Source: Pelagomonas calceolata
Taxonomy: Eukaryota; Sar; Pelagophyceae; Pelagomonadales; Pelagomonadaceae
Assembly (NCBI GenBank): GCA_918797485.1
Contig: CAKKNE010000001.1
Coordinates: forward strand, 3,038,001 to 3,102,000
DNA: 64,000 bases
Direction: 5' to 3'
Below, one piece after another: positions 30,401 to 39,378 of this stretch. The stretch's first letter is position 1, and each line of letters opens with the position of its first letter. Below the pieces are notes generated by a model. That model worked only from the letters and a program-made list of their open reading frames with translations, was not told where the DNA came from and did not search any database. The translations under genes were made by a program, and so were the position numbers.

Positions 30401-32856
30401 GCGACGGCGGCGTTCCATAGCGTGATTTCTTCCCTTGAGGACGAAGAGGTAGGAACTTCGAAACCTTCGGGCGGCTTCACAGTTATGGTAGTGCCGTCGA
30501 TGGCGCGCTGCGCTTCATAGCGCGCCTTGCACCCCTGGACATGGAACCCGAAGCCCGCGAGCGTGGCGCAGGTCTTGCCGCACACATAACATTTCGGGGA
30601 CAGGTCGTGCGGCCTTCCCACCACATCTTCCTCCTCCTCTTTGGACGCCTCGGCCATGAGCTCGGGGCAGCACTTCTTCGCGTGCTTATCCCTAGCTTCC
30701 GGGTCACTGAAAGTTCTCTCACAACCATAACACTTGACCAATGAAAGTTTCTTGTGCAAAGCTAGTGCTATCTCCTCGTACTGCTCCCGCCGTACGACAT
30801 CATCCTGGGGCGGGGGCCACAGATCACTCGGCGGGAACTCGAGAACTCTTTGAGCTTTCACAGGCAATTTTTCGTTGCACTGCGTCCATCGCGCGGCGCA
30901 CGCCCGCGTGTGCCGGCCTAGACCCGCCGTCCCGAAGCGCTTGCCGCAGATGAAACATAGAGTGGTAGGGTCCCTCGCGCCGGACTCCGTCCTCGCAAAG
31001 ACTGTCGACGTTTTGACCTCCTCGCCCTCACATAACTTTGATAATTCGGCGGGGCAGCACCTTTTTACATGGCCCTTCAAAGCTTGTAATTTCTCAAACC
31101 CGCGCCCGCAGCCCGGGCAACTTAATACATTTCGTTCCTGCTTCACGGCCGCGTTCCACTCATCTAGCGCCTTGCCCGGCTTCGTCGGTAGCGGTAGGTC
31201 CGGCCAGCACGGCGCCATCTGCCTCTCCGACACGGGTTTCAAGGCTTCTTCGGCTTCGAACTGCTGCTTGCACGCGTCCAGGTGCTTGAGGAAGGACCCG
31301 AGCAGACACCGTCGCCCGCAGATGGGGCAGAGCGCCGCCGCGTCATCAACTTTCCTAGACTCCTCCGGTACATTTATGATGTTCTTCTCCCCCTGGCAGC
31401 GCCGCGCGTGCTTGTCCCGCGTCTCACGCTCGGCGAAGGTCCGTCCGCAGAACTCGCACCCGAAGTGCGAGGACGTCCCAAAAACTTGCGTGGCCGCGTT
31501 ATTCCAGGTTTCTAGTAATAGTTTGGCGGCCGCGTCGGCGGCTCGTGACGCATGTTCATCCTCGACATCCCGAAACTCCTCGTCCGGCTTCCTACCACGC
31601 CTCCGGTAGAAATCCGTACCTAGGGGCGGCATATCGACCGAAGGACACGTCGGCACGGGCCGCATGTCCTCGCCCAACGGTCGGTTCCTCTCGAACAGCT
31701 CCCACCGCGCCGTGCACCGCCGGACATGCCTCCTCAAAGAATTCACCAGACAAGCCTTGCCGCAGACGTAGCAAGTCGCGCCGAAGGCTTCTTGGATAGG
31801 GTCCGCCCTCATGGCGCCTTCTCTGGTTTCATGCCATGCTATTTGATCATCAGTAGACTTCCGGGACACTTCTACGACTTCGTCTCCGGTCAGCCCGGCG
31901 CACCGCCGCTCATGCTTCTCCCTTGTTACAGGATCGACGAATTTCCGACCGCAGACGCCGCACTGCGCGGACGCGCCTCGCCTCGACGCTTCGACGTAGA
32001 TGCTTCCACATAAACGGTTGTACGCGTTCAACGCGGCCCGGTGCGCCTTCACCGATTCTTGATCGAGCAGGTCCTCCTCGACGGGCCGCCACGGCGGCTG
32101 TTCCGGGCAGGGCCGCCTCTCGTCAAGGGGCCGCGCGTTTTCCGCGCGGCGCCACCTCCCTTCGCACGCCTCGGCGTGGCTCTCGAGGCCGTGCGGCAGC
32201 GTCGCCGAGCCGCAGAACACGCAGACCGCGGCGCGCGTGCCGACGCCCGCGAGGATTTTTGCGACGGCTGGGTCCGGGTCCGACAGATACCGCGTTTTGA
32301 TGGACTCGGTTCTTTCAGATACGGCCCACGACTCGGCGCCCGTGATGGCCGGCCGCGCGGCCTGCTTGTCCTCGGGCTCGCCGAACTTCAGGCCTCGATC
32401 CGTGACGCCGACGCACCGCTTCGCGTGGGCGTCGCGCGCCGCGACGCTCGCGAAGCGCCGGTCGCAGTGTAAACATTTGGGAAGGGACGCCTCGAAGGCC
32501 TGTCTAGCAGCGACGTTCCAGGCCCGGATGTGGCTCGTATCCGTAGGATCCGTCGGCGGCGCGACGGACGGCCGCGTCGGGAGTAAGGTGGACGCGTCGA
32601 GGCGGTGCGCCGCGCGCGCGGCGCGCTCGCACTTCTTGAGGTGCGGAGCCAAGGACGCCGGCGTCAGCACGCGCTGGCCGCAGACGTAGCAGAGCACGCG
32701 GCCGCGCGCGTCGTCGACGTCGTCCTCGGTCCTGGGCGGCGGCCGTTTCGCTTCGCTCCGGGCCCGGCCGACGCAGACGGCGAGGTGGCTGCCGAGCGCC
32801 GCGTCGGTGGCGAAGATGGCCGAGCAGACGGGGCATTGACGCTCGTCGTCCGCCAT
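27433..32856 (-). CDS. Giant C2HC zinc-finger array protein with MYND-like finger
   Basis: 1807 residues in one exon. I count 19 fingers of the C-x2-C...H-x4/5-C (C2HC, ZC2HC1/ZNF474-like) type. They largely alternate between two subtypes: one like CEFCGRTFAERETRDKHARRC and one like CYVCGKACLVNSLRRHVRRC followed by RW. This suggests growth by duplication of a two-finger unit. After the array (about residue 1270) come a low-similarity segment, a very basic helix (KRRQDLVDKRNKQLSEKIRN), and a MYND-like cluster (CAACGIRSFYG, CALCDEVYYCDATC, HALTC). The end is an Arg-rich coiled coil. ZC2HC1-type fingers are best known from animal testis/ciliary proteins, so a flagellar role is possible but only inferred. 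Such a long array is unusual. Confidence 0.8.
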   Translation of the reverse strand: MADDERQCPVCSAIFATDAALGSHLAVCVGRARSEAKRPPPRTEDDVDDARGRVLCYVCGQRVLTPASLAPHLKKCERAARAAHRLDASTLLPTRPSVAPPTDPTDTSHIRAWNVAARQAFEASLPKCLHCDRRFASVAARDAHAKRCVGVTDRGLKFGEPEDKQAARPAITGAESWAVSERTESIKTRYLSDPDPAVAKILAGVGTRAAVCVFCGSATLPHGLESHAEACEGRWRRAENARPLDERRPCPEQPPWRPVEEDLLDQESVKAHRAALNAYNRLCGSIYVEASRRGASAQCGVCGRKFVDPVTREKHERRCAGLTGDEVVEVSRKSTDDQIAWHETREGAMRADPIQEAFGATCYVCGKACLVNSLRRHVRRCTARWELFERNRPLGEDMRPVPTCPSVDMPPLGTDFYRRRGRKPDEEFRDVEDEHASRAADAAAKLLLETWNNAATQVFGTSSHFGCEFCGRTFAERETRDKHARRCQGEKNIINVPEESRKVDDAAALCPICGRRCLLGSFLKHLDACKQQFEAEEALKPVSERQMAPCWPDLPLPTKPGKALDEWNAAVKQERNVLSCPGCGRGFEKLQALKGHVKRCCPAELSKLCEGEEVKTSTVFARTESGARDPTTLCFICGKRFGTAGLGRHTRACAARWTQCNEKLPVKAQRVLEFPPSDLWPPPQDDVVRREQYEEIALALHKKLSLVKCYGCERTFSDPEARDKHAKKCCPELMAEASKEEEEDVVGRPHDLSPKCYVCGKTCATLAGFGFHVQGCKARYEAQRAIDGTTITVKPPEGFEVPTSSSSREEITLWNAAVARQFNTDAQNMCPAERCGRTFESEAKLEQHMRSCCSQLLYERLERKRLRALEKDLGQPVSSKGGVCCHLCGRHVLHPRSLPFHFRSCLRRFYAVEDEKQASLQNAPPPAPAVCEFGDNDVVDDEASDESDEDDYGDDFEDDVEAEDSSRRIIRMCYCCGSTRESEKSIRDHVLSCRKRWLRRESYRPTAWRRPLPSKGWCRLPGPAAASDALKAYSEAAERYYQMNAPNRCPTCDRTFADPGKLAAHCKACKAQPKCTGCGLVFEMGLTGEEKLKRHMSKCDKCLPEPVVQEEEVQDRKGVHCYLCGRRCLLASLALHVPKCYQRWLRENNTTRRKHDLCFGDSSESEDEVVPPTPPSLPMPTRVTPKADRDAYSEEALRIFERTRPSCVFCRRAFESTEKLTKHHRNCSSVEVVFECQLDANKLLIALDEDPSLAIEIDDGIRDRLSSRCDVDPSQVRVVKADLGGSRLEVTCRVFNSAGPVSRKAIVNDDAFSSTPLCTPMLHEPSVVSARVEADLGRLADVSDPRSLTFYVAFIRALEEAKSRRRGSGDIYQVPVPIRGRVISNARTKDRKRRQDLVDKRNKQLSEKIRNVKGVLDFRHIKAPRHCHTAIIRKREDKERRRENAKIRRALRDIYRTKESRLANFGVKGKVIHEEMRGRTALYDDDAPRQNDDSVPQNLAVAQCAACGIRSFYGSDGTPMAKCALCDEVYYCDATCAAVDAPAHALTCAHSRGRAKWPTKLAQFWIQSRATVVARSALRRRPKPSVEVVMREVAMAQAADARADAQLHREAPPPLTRAEKKNLEADLRDAAERGPPPPPTDQYRRAEIEADQQAWNRLNASRIAEERRLGLRADAEARYGSLDDNLRRVEARALALAQERRSILLQMNASRARDQAVMEKPPRAARIHGDERNKRLERERRALARTPKPSSASIGNHAPYTKAAPKAGVGKGGFSEGRTKNTKGSFRGAVPGFDVAGQQFVDQFAGD

Positions 32857-33282
32857 CGTTCACCTACTTGGTGCCCCAGGAATCGGTCCGATGCCAACGC
32901 TTCCGTCGCTGGGGCCGCACGTCTCGTATCCCGTCGCGCTGCGCGAAGCGGGCAGCCGTGCGGCTCGGCACAGTTCGTGCAGCAGGACCAACCGGCGGTG
33001 CCGGCTCCAGCAAAACCTGGCTAGTGTGCTAGAGTGCAACGAGGGAAACATCCGTCGGGGGCGCCGGGCAGGAGTGCTGCTCGCACCCCACACATATCAT
33101 TTTTTCACAACCCGCGCGCAATATTCCGGCTGGATTGCTTGGGGCAGCTTGTGGGCAGCTTCATTGGCCGCAAGCCCACGCCGCGCCAGTAGAAGCTGCA
33201 GTGCGGGTCCCGGCTCGAGCCTGCACGCCAGTGAAAGATAGGCAGCCGCCAGGTGCATTGAGGCAGCCCCTTACAGGCAGCG
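32857..33282. promoter_or_regulatory. Divergent promoter region, C2HC array gene and ankyrin/RING gene
   Basis: 426 bp without a gene. It contains a short double CTAG (CTAGTGTGCTAG, 33021-33032), a contracted form of the motif seen in other promoters here, and CA/GC-rich leader sequence before 33283. Confidence 0.35.
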
Positions 33283-35064
33283 ATGGGCTGCTGTCTATCA
33301 TTGGGCAACGCCGCTCTGCTGTATGACGCCTGCGAGAAGGGCAAGGTCGCCCTGGCGCGGGTGTTGCTGGACAATGGCGCGGAGGTCGACCGGGCGTGCG
33401 AGGACGGTCGGACGCCGCTCTACATCGCCTGCCAGCAGGGCCACGTCGACGTGGCGCGGCTATTGTTGGAGCGCGGGGCCGTGGTCGACAGCAGCGCCCT
33501 CTGTGAAGGCGACACGGTAGAAGCAAAGTATCGAGGCCGGAGATATTATCCCGGAAAGATCAGCCGGGACTGCGGCGAGGGAAAGTATGACATCGCTTAC
33601 GACGACGGAGACAGGGAGAGGGGCGTCGAGGCGCGGCTCATCCGCAAGCTATTACTCTCACCGCTGTACATCGCCTGCAAGAACGGCCACGTCGACGCTG
33701 TGCGGTTGTTGCTGGACAACGGCGCGGAGGTGGACCGGGCGGATAAGGACGGCGCGACGCCGCTGTACATCGCCTGCCAGCAGGGCCACGTCGACGTGGC
33801 GCGGCTATTGTTGGAGCGCGGGACCGTTCTCGACGAACACGGCAGCAGCGCCCTCTACGAAGGCGCTGCGGTAGAGGTTAGGTATCGAGGCCGCGAGAGA
33901 TACTACCCTGGAAAAATCAGCCGCAACTGCGGCGAGGGAAAGTACGACATCGCTTACGACGATGGAGACAGGGAGAGGGGCGTCGAGGCGCGGCTCATCC
34001 GCAAGCTATCACTCTCACCGCTGTACATCGCCTGCAAGAACGGCCACGTCGACGCTGCGCGGCTGTTGCTGGACATCGGCGCGGAGGTCAATTGGGCGAA
34101 CAAGAACGGTCACACGCCGCTATTCGTCGCATGTGAGCACGGCCACATTGACGCGGCGCGGCTCTTGCTGGAGAAAGGCGCAGAGAAAAAACGGGCGAGT
34201 AAGAACGGAGAGACGCCGCTGTGGATCGCCTGCCAGAAAGGCCACTTCGCCGTCGCGACGCTGTTGCTGGACAACGGCGCGGCGGTCGACCGGGCGGACA
34301 AGAACGGTCAAACGCCGCTGTACGCCGCCTGCCGGGAGGGCCACGTCAACGCGGCGCGGCTGGTGCTGGAGAAAGGCGCGGAGGTCGATCGGGCGAGGAA
34401 GAACGGCGAGACGCCGCTGTGGATCGCCTGCCAGAAAGGCCACTTCGCCGTCGCGACGCTGTTGCTGGACAACGGCGCGGCGGTCGACCGGGCGAATAAG
34501 AACGGCAGGACGCCACTGTCCATCGCAAAGCAAAACTGCCACTCGTACATCGTCGGGCTCCTCGAGGAACATCTTTACCCGCTGCTTGCCGCCGCCAAGA
34601 CCGGCGACGTCGACGCGATGGCACGGCTCCTCGACGGCGGCGCCGAAATCAACCAGGCGACGGAGAACGGCACGACGCCACTATGGACCGCCTGCGAAAA
34701 CGGCCACGTCGACGCGGCGCGGATGTTACTGGACAAGGGCGCAGAGATTGACCGGGCGAACGACGAAGGCTCGACGCCACTGGACATTGCGAAGCGTCGG
34801 CAACATCACGCACTCGTCGCGTTGCTCGAGCATCACCTAGCACGCGCACGACCGCGCCTCCAACGGCAGCAGTCGGACGTCCAGTGCTCTATCTGCCTCG
34901 AGCCGTACAGCGACCGCGCGTGGACGAAATGCAACCACAGTTTCTGCCGCGAGTGCATCACGCGAGTGTGTCGGACGAACCCGCCGGCGAATCGAGCCCC
35001 GTGTCCGTTTTGCAGGCAGCCCGTGCTCTTGCGCGAGATCAAGAGACGACCATACGAATACTAG
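33283..35064 (+). CDS. Ankyrin / Tudor-like / RING protein with myristoylation start
   Basis: 593 residues. It starts MGCCLSLG, a classic N-myristoylation plus palmitoylation signal, so it is probably membrane-anchored. About 13 ankyrin repeats (TPLYIACQQGHVDVARLLLE type) are interrupted twice by a 50-residue Tudor/agenet-like insert (VEAKYRGRRYYPGKISRDC, KYDIAYDDGDRERGVEARLI). It ends in a C3HC4 RING (CSICLEPYSDRAWTKCNHSF through CPFCRQPVL), so it is likely an E3 ubiquitin ligase with ankyrins as substrate arm. The module ankyrin-Tudor-ankyrin is repeated at about 345-357 bp spacing with only a few base differences, and a 198-bp ankyrin pair (34201 and 34399) is nearly identical. Duplication was therefore recent. 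Confidence 0.8.
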   Translation: MGCCLSLGNAALLYDACEKGKVALARVLLDNGAEVDRACEDGRTPLYIACQQGHVDVARLLLERGAVVDSSALCEGDTVEAKYRGRRYYPGKISRDCGEGKYDIAYDDGDRERGVEARLIRKLLLSPLYIACKNGHVDAVRLLLDNGAEVDRADKDGATPLYIACQQGHVDVARLLLERGTVLDEHGSSALYEGAAVEVRYRGRERYYPGKISRNCGEGKYDIAYDDGDRERGVEARLIRKLSLSPLYIACKNGHVDAARLLLDIGAEVNWANKNGHTPLFVACEHGHIDAARLLLEKGAEKKRASKNGETPLWIACQKGHFAVATLLLDNGAAVDRADKNGQTPLYAACREGHVNAARLVLEKGAEVDRARKNGETPLWIACQKGHFAVATLLLDNGAAVDRANKNGRTPLSIAKQNCHSYIVGLLEEHLYPLLAAAKTGDVDAMARLLDGGAEINQATENGTTPLWTACENGHVDAARMLLDKGAEIDRANDEGSTPLDIAKRRQHHALVALLEHHLARARPRLQRQQSDVQCSICLEPYSDRAWTKCNHSFCRECITRVCRTNPPANRAPCPFCRQPVLLREIKRRPYEY

Positions 35065-35080
35065 TAAGTATTATTCATAA

Positions 35081-38000
35081 TTACAGCGTGGTCGTGTCCG
35101 GCGGCGGCCCGGGCGGCGGCGGGCCCGGGGGCGGCGGCGGCGGCGGCATGGGCGCGCCGGCCGGCCGCGTGGGGACGAGCTCGACGCGCCGCGCGCGCGG
35201 CTTCACGAAGACGTCGGGCTCGTCCGTGGGCTGCGTCGCGAGGTCCGATGACCCGGAGTCCATCTCCTGGAGCCGCCGCAGCGCGGACCGCGCCGCGTCC
35301 CGCTCGTCGGCCGCGGCCGGCGGCGTCGTGTCCGCCGGGGGGAAGAAGGCGCCGTCTTGCGGGGAGGGCGTCTCGTCGGCCGGCGCCTCCTTCGCGTCCT
35401 CGCCGCCCACGAAGAAGTCCGCCTCGCCCCGGTACGCCATGGACAGCCGCGCGGACACGCGCCGCCGCTCCTCCCTCGAGGCCTCGTAGGGCTGCTGCGC
35501 GTCCGGGACCCGCAGCGTCATGCGTCTTCCAGCCAACGACGCGCGCCGCACGGCGCGCACCTCCTCCTCCTTCTCCCTCGCGCGCCGGCCGCAGCATTTC
35601 CGTTTGATGGGCTCGTCCTCGACGTCTTCGTCGCCTCTTAGCATCGCCGCGAGCTCCGCGTCCGCGTCCAAATCGCCCCGATCCCGCAACGCCGGCTGCG
35701 TGTACAGCGCGGCATCAAATCTTTGAGAGACCTCGCTCTGGACGGAATGGTCCCTAAATCTCGATTCATCCAGAGGCAGTTCCCGAGACGGCTTCTCGTA
35801 GGCCTCGCGCGCGAACCGCCCGAAGGCCACGACGATCAGTGGGATGGGCGCGACCATCACGGCGTAGCCCCACAATTTCACGGACGCGAGCCAGAACAAC
35901 ACTACGATGTTGGACACCGTCAGCCCGAACAGCACCCGGTCGACCATGCGATAGTAGAACAGCCCACCGGACTCATACACCGGCATGTGCACGTACAGTA
36001 TCAAATAGCGAAACGCGCACTGCACGAGCACGAAATAGATCAACGCTAAAAAAGAAAGGACCGGCGCGAAGACCCAGAACGTGCAAAAGATCGTGAACGT
36101 CATCATCACCTGCGTGGCAATCCAAGGTCAAGTCGTGTCAGAGTCGCGGCGCCGAGATAGCGAGACTCACCTTCGGGAAGGCCCAGCCGTACAGCATGCC
36201 TGGTAGTTCGGGCGGCTGGACCGTGTAGAACTTGAATCCACGAGAAACGAGGGGCCAGGTCCTCAATAACCATAGTGGTGAGGCCCCACACTGAAACGCT
36301 AACAACTTCGCAAAATAAAAGGACACGCGGGGCGTGCCCTGCCCGACCATCTGGACGAACGCTAGTGGCGACTGCCAGGCCTGCTGTAGATGCTCAAGTA
36401 TGGCCGTGATGAATATGGCCACGTAGACATTCACGAACTGAAATCGGAAAAAACGCTCCACCACTGACAGGTCGACTTCCGAATGCGACTTGAGCCGCTC
36501 GTAGAAGCGCGCGATCGTCTGGAAGATCAACGGTAGTAAATTCAAAATAGACAACAAGAGCAGGATAGGAATTATGGAAGCGAACGCCCGCGCCGTCGCG
36601 CTCTCGGGGTCAAACCCGAACAACTTATCCGCTAGGATTGCGGAAGACGAGCAGAACGTGACAACAGTAGCCCAGAAGATCGTCAAGGCCCCCAGTCCCA
36701 GCTCGATGACCCACTTTCGTCTCGTAACCGCTTCAGTCGGTAAAAAAACGTTCTCCCATATAACATCTCGAGGTTCGGGCGCATCTCGAGCCGTCATCGC
36801 AAACGGTTGGGCGGCCAGCAAGGAATGGATCGCTTCGAGCTTCGCCGTCGGTTTCGTGAAGGTGACGAAGGCGGTACTGCTAGGTCGAAACCCCTCCATC
36901 TGCACACTCGCTTCGTCGATATGTGGACTACAAGGCAATGCGATCCTTAAAAAGGTAATCAATAATGAGTACAACCCATCTTTCAGGGCGTCGAAAGTTG
37001 ACATGTAGGGATAGTCTTTTATATACTCTTTCGACCTTCGACACAGGTCTTTTATTGAGCTTCTGAAGGGTAGCGACGCGATCGTGACGAGCCAATGACC
37101 GGTCGCCGTGCCCCTCCCGACAATTCGTTTCCAGCCCTTCTCTCGTCTTTTTTTGAGGCGTTTGTTCGCCTCTTCTCTGGCGTCTCTCCGACGCATCGCG
37201 TCGCGATCAGATCCCGGCGAATCATGGACCGTAACACTGGTTTCGGACCAGCCCCGCCCGTCCCGCGTCAAAATACAGCTAGGTAATCTCCCTCGCGTCT
37301 GGACCTGCTCCTCATCATCATCTGACGACAACTCGTCGTCCACCCTCCAAAAGCAGCCCCGCCAGGTCTTCCACTTCTTCTCCACTGTTTGAGGAGCAGA
37401 AGGCCTCAACCACCACTCGCGCCGAGGTTCCTGCATGACTTTATTCATTTTCGCGAAGTGTTCTCGGCGGATCGCTAAATCCAGATCCTTGACCAGTCGA
37501 TCGTAGTACGGTACGCTATCCACGTAGTAGTCGTCCGGCAGCACACCACGCAAGCATGAGCAGGAAGGACCGACGTCGCAACATCCTATAGTTAGATGTT
37601 GTACGACTGGCACTCGCGCGTCGCGCCTCTTCCTACAAAACCATCGTCTCTGGGGTCTCGGACTCAGGTCGCCCAATGTTGTACTGGTAGCTTCGGAGTC
37701 CGTCTCCTCGATGGCGTAGGATAGGCGTCTTGTCGCCTCCCGCGAGACGTCTTCTATCGCTTTACCTCGCTCCGTGCTATCTTGGCGCGCCCCGACACTA
37801 CGTCTACGAGCCGCTTCCGAGGGCGACTCCTCGTCGTCAAAGTCCAATCGTTGTACAGGCTCTTGCAATGTCTCCAAATCTTGAAACCAAATCGCGTTCC
37901 GCACGCGCCGCCACGGACTTCTAGGTCTAGGAGGCAAGCGTGACAAGGCGTCTCCCCCATGCCGCTTGACGAGCTTCTTCTCCGCGTCTCTCGCGAGCTT

Positions 38001-38930
38001 GGCGCCCCTTTGCTTCGCATCTTCCCAAGCGGCATGCGCTCTATCTCGCCTCGCCACGAGCTTATTTAGTTCTCTTAAGTCACCGACCATGGGCTGGGCC
38101 GAATGCACCGTGCCCGCGCCACACAAATGTTCAAATTTTCGTCGAAGAGCTTTTCTTGATCTCAATCTAGGAGGTACGCGTTCGACTTTGACCGTCAAAG
38201 CTCTCTGAGCGTCGACCGGGTCCGCATCTCGATGTGAACTAAGGCCAGATGTCAAATACCAGTGCCGCAGGTGCATAAATCTTTGATAGTTCGCCGCTAG
38301 ACCCGACAGCGCTCGTAGCGTGAACAGCCACGCACATAAAACAATAAGTATGAATCGAAAGTCCGAATGCCCGTTCGCACACCCGGGAAACAGGGGCAAG
38401 TTGTCCCGAACTTCTTCGGCCTCGTCGTCGTTGACTGGAAATCTACACTTGATGTTTAATACGGTATTGAGCGAAAAGGACCACCTATCTCCCCTCTCTG
38501 AGTCTTCTAGAGCCGCTAAACCTCTCCCGGTCCTATAGGACGGTACTAAGACCAGAAGCCCAACAATCGTGCAGAAGAAGCATTGGTTCGTGGCAAATCG
38601 CAAAAAGTAAATAATCACGAGCCCATCCACTCCCGAATACCTCAAAAACGTCTCGTCGGGCCAGCTCCGCAGGACGGCCACCAACCATCCTAAAGGATAG
38701 CGAGGGGGCGCGTCTGGCGTCTTCGGGGCTTGATACTTCTTGTGGACCAATCGCGGCTCGTAGACCCACCACATCTTCAAGCGGAGGACGTCGAACAATA
38801 CGAGTAAACAACAAAATAACCCAAAACTCAAATAGAAGGCCACGTACAGCGAGTCGCCGGACCAGGTTTCCGGGGTCGGCGCGAGCGTGGGTTGAGGTGT
38901 AGGCTTGGGCGTCGGCGCGGGCGTCGCCAT
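35081..38930 (-). CDS. OSCA/TMEM63/CSC1-type mechanosensitive cation channel
   Basis: Two exons (38930-36171 and 36109-35081), 1262 residues. The start at 38930 has an ACCATGG context; the longer upstream frame is basic and unlikely. Family layout: N-terminal helix (LYVAFYLSFGLFCCLLVLFD), two further helices around FLRFATNQCFFCTIVGLLVL and FILIVLCAWLFTLRALSGLA, a large cytosolic loop, PSSTAFVTFTKPTAKLEAIH before DVIWENVF, then the pore-region helices (FASIIPILLLLSILNLLPLI, FFRFQFVNVYVAIFITAILE, FCTFWVFAPVLSFLALIYFV). The cytosolic loop is unusually long, and the C-terminus carries a charged tail of about 220 residues ending in polyproline. Expected role: calcium-permeable osmo/mechanosensing. 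It converges on the ankyrin/RING gene with 16 bp between them. Confidence 0.85.
36110..36170 (-). other. Intron of the OSCA-type gene (61 bp, GT-AG)
   Basis: Donor GTGAGTC, acceptor GCCACGCAG, phase 0; splicing joins GWAFPK to VMMTFTIFCTF. It contains ATCTCGGCG near its 5' end, as dynein introner family 1 does, so it may be a short relative. The next exon starts with GT. Confidence 0.85.
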
Positions 38931-39378
38931 GGTTTGTTTGCTTTGTTGTTGATGCCACGGCCGACGACGCGTGCGGTTTGCGCCGCCGCCGCGGCGCCGG
39001 AGCCAGGCAGTGGCGAGTGACCCTGGGTCCAAGGCGGTGCCTACGCGGGCAGCGCAGGCGGCGCGACGACGGCACGGACTCGGATGAAGCCCCCGCGTGT
39101 CCGCCAGGTCCTGCACGCGGCAGCACCACGGCTTGGCACAAGTCACAATGCCAATAATTATTTTGGACAAGCAAAAGCTCTCTAGGAACCCGTACCCTGG
39201 GGGCCCGCGCTCGGCGCGGCGTAGAAGTCGTGGGGACGCCTCGCCGAGGCGAGGAGCGATATGGCGCGCGCCACCATCGTTCGGGTATTGCTGAGGCTGC
39301 GCATCGCATCGCGCGGCTGCCCATATTGATCAGAATTGCAGCGGCAGCAGCAGCAGCGGGACCGCATCGATCGATGCC
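38931..39378. promoter_or_regulatory. Divergent promoter region, OSCA-type gene and glycosyltransferase gene
   Basis: 448 bp between the two divergent starts. I see no gene, no copy of the long CTAG motif and no clear box element. A CAG/GCA-rich run (GGCAGCAGCAGCAGCGG) lies just before the glycosyltransferase ATG. Confidence 0.4.

Noticed and set aside
35061-35597. 178-residue ORF overlapping the OSCA tail on the same strand
   Set aside because: It is a frame shift of the polyproline/charged tail; the OSCA frame continues the membrane protein and is the better reading.
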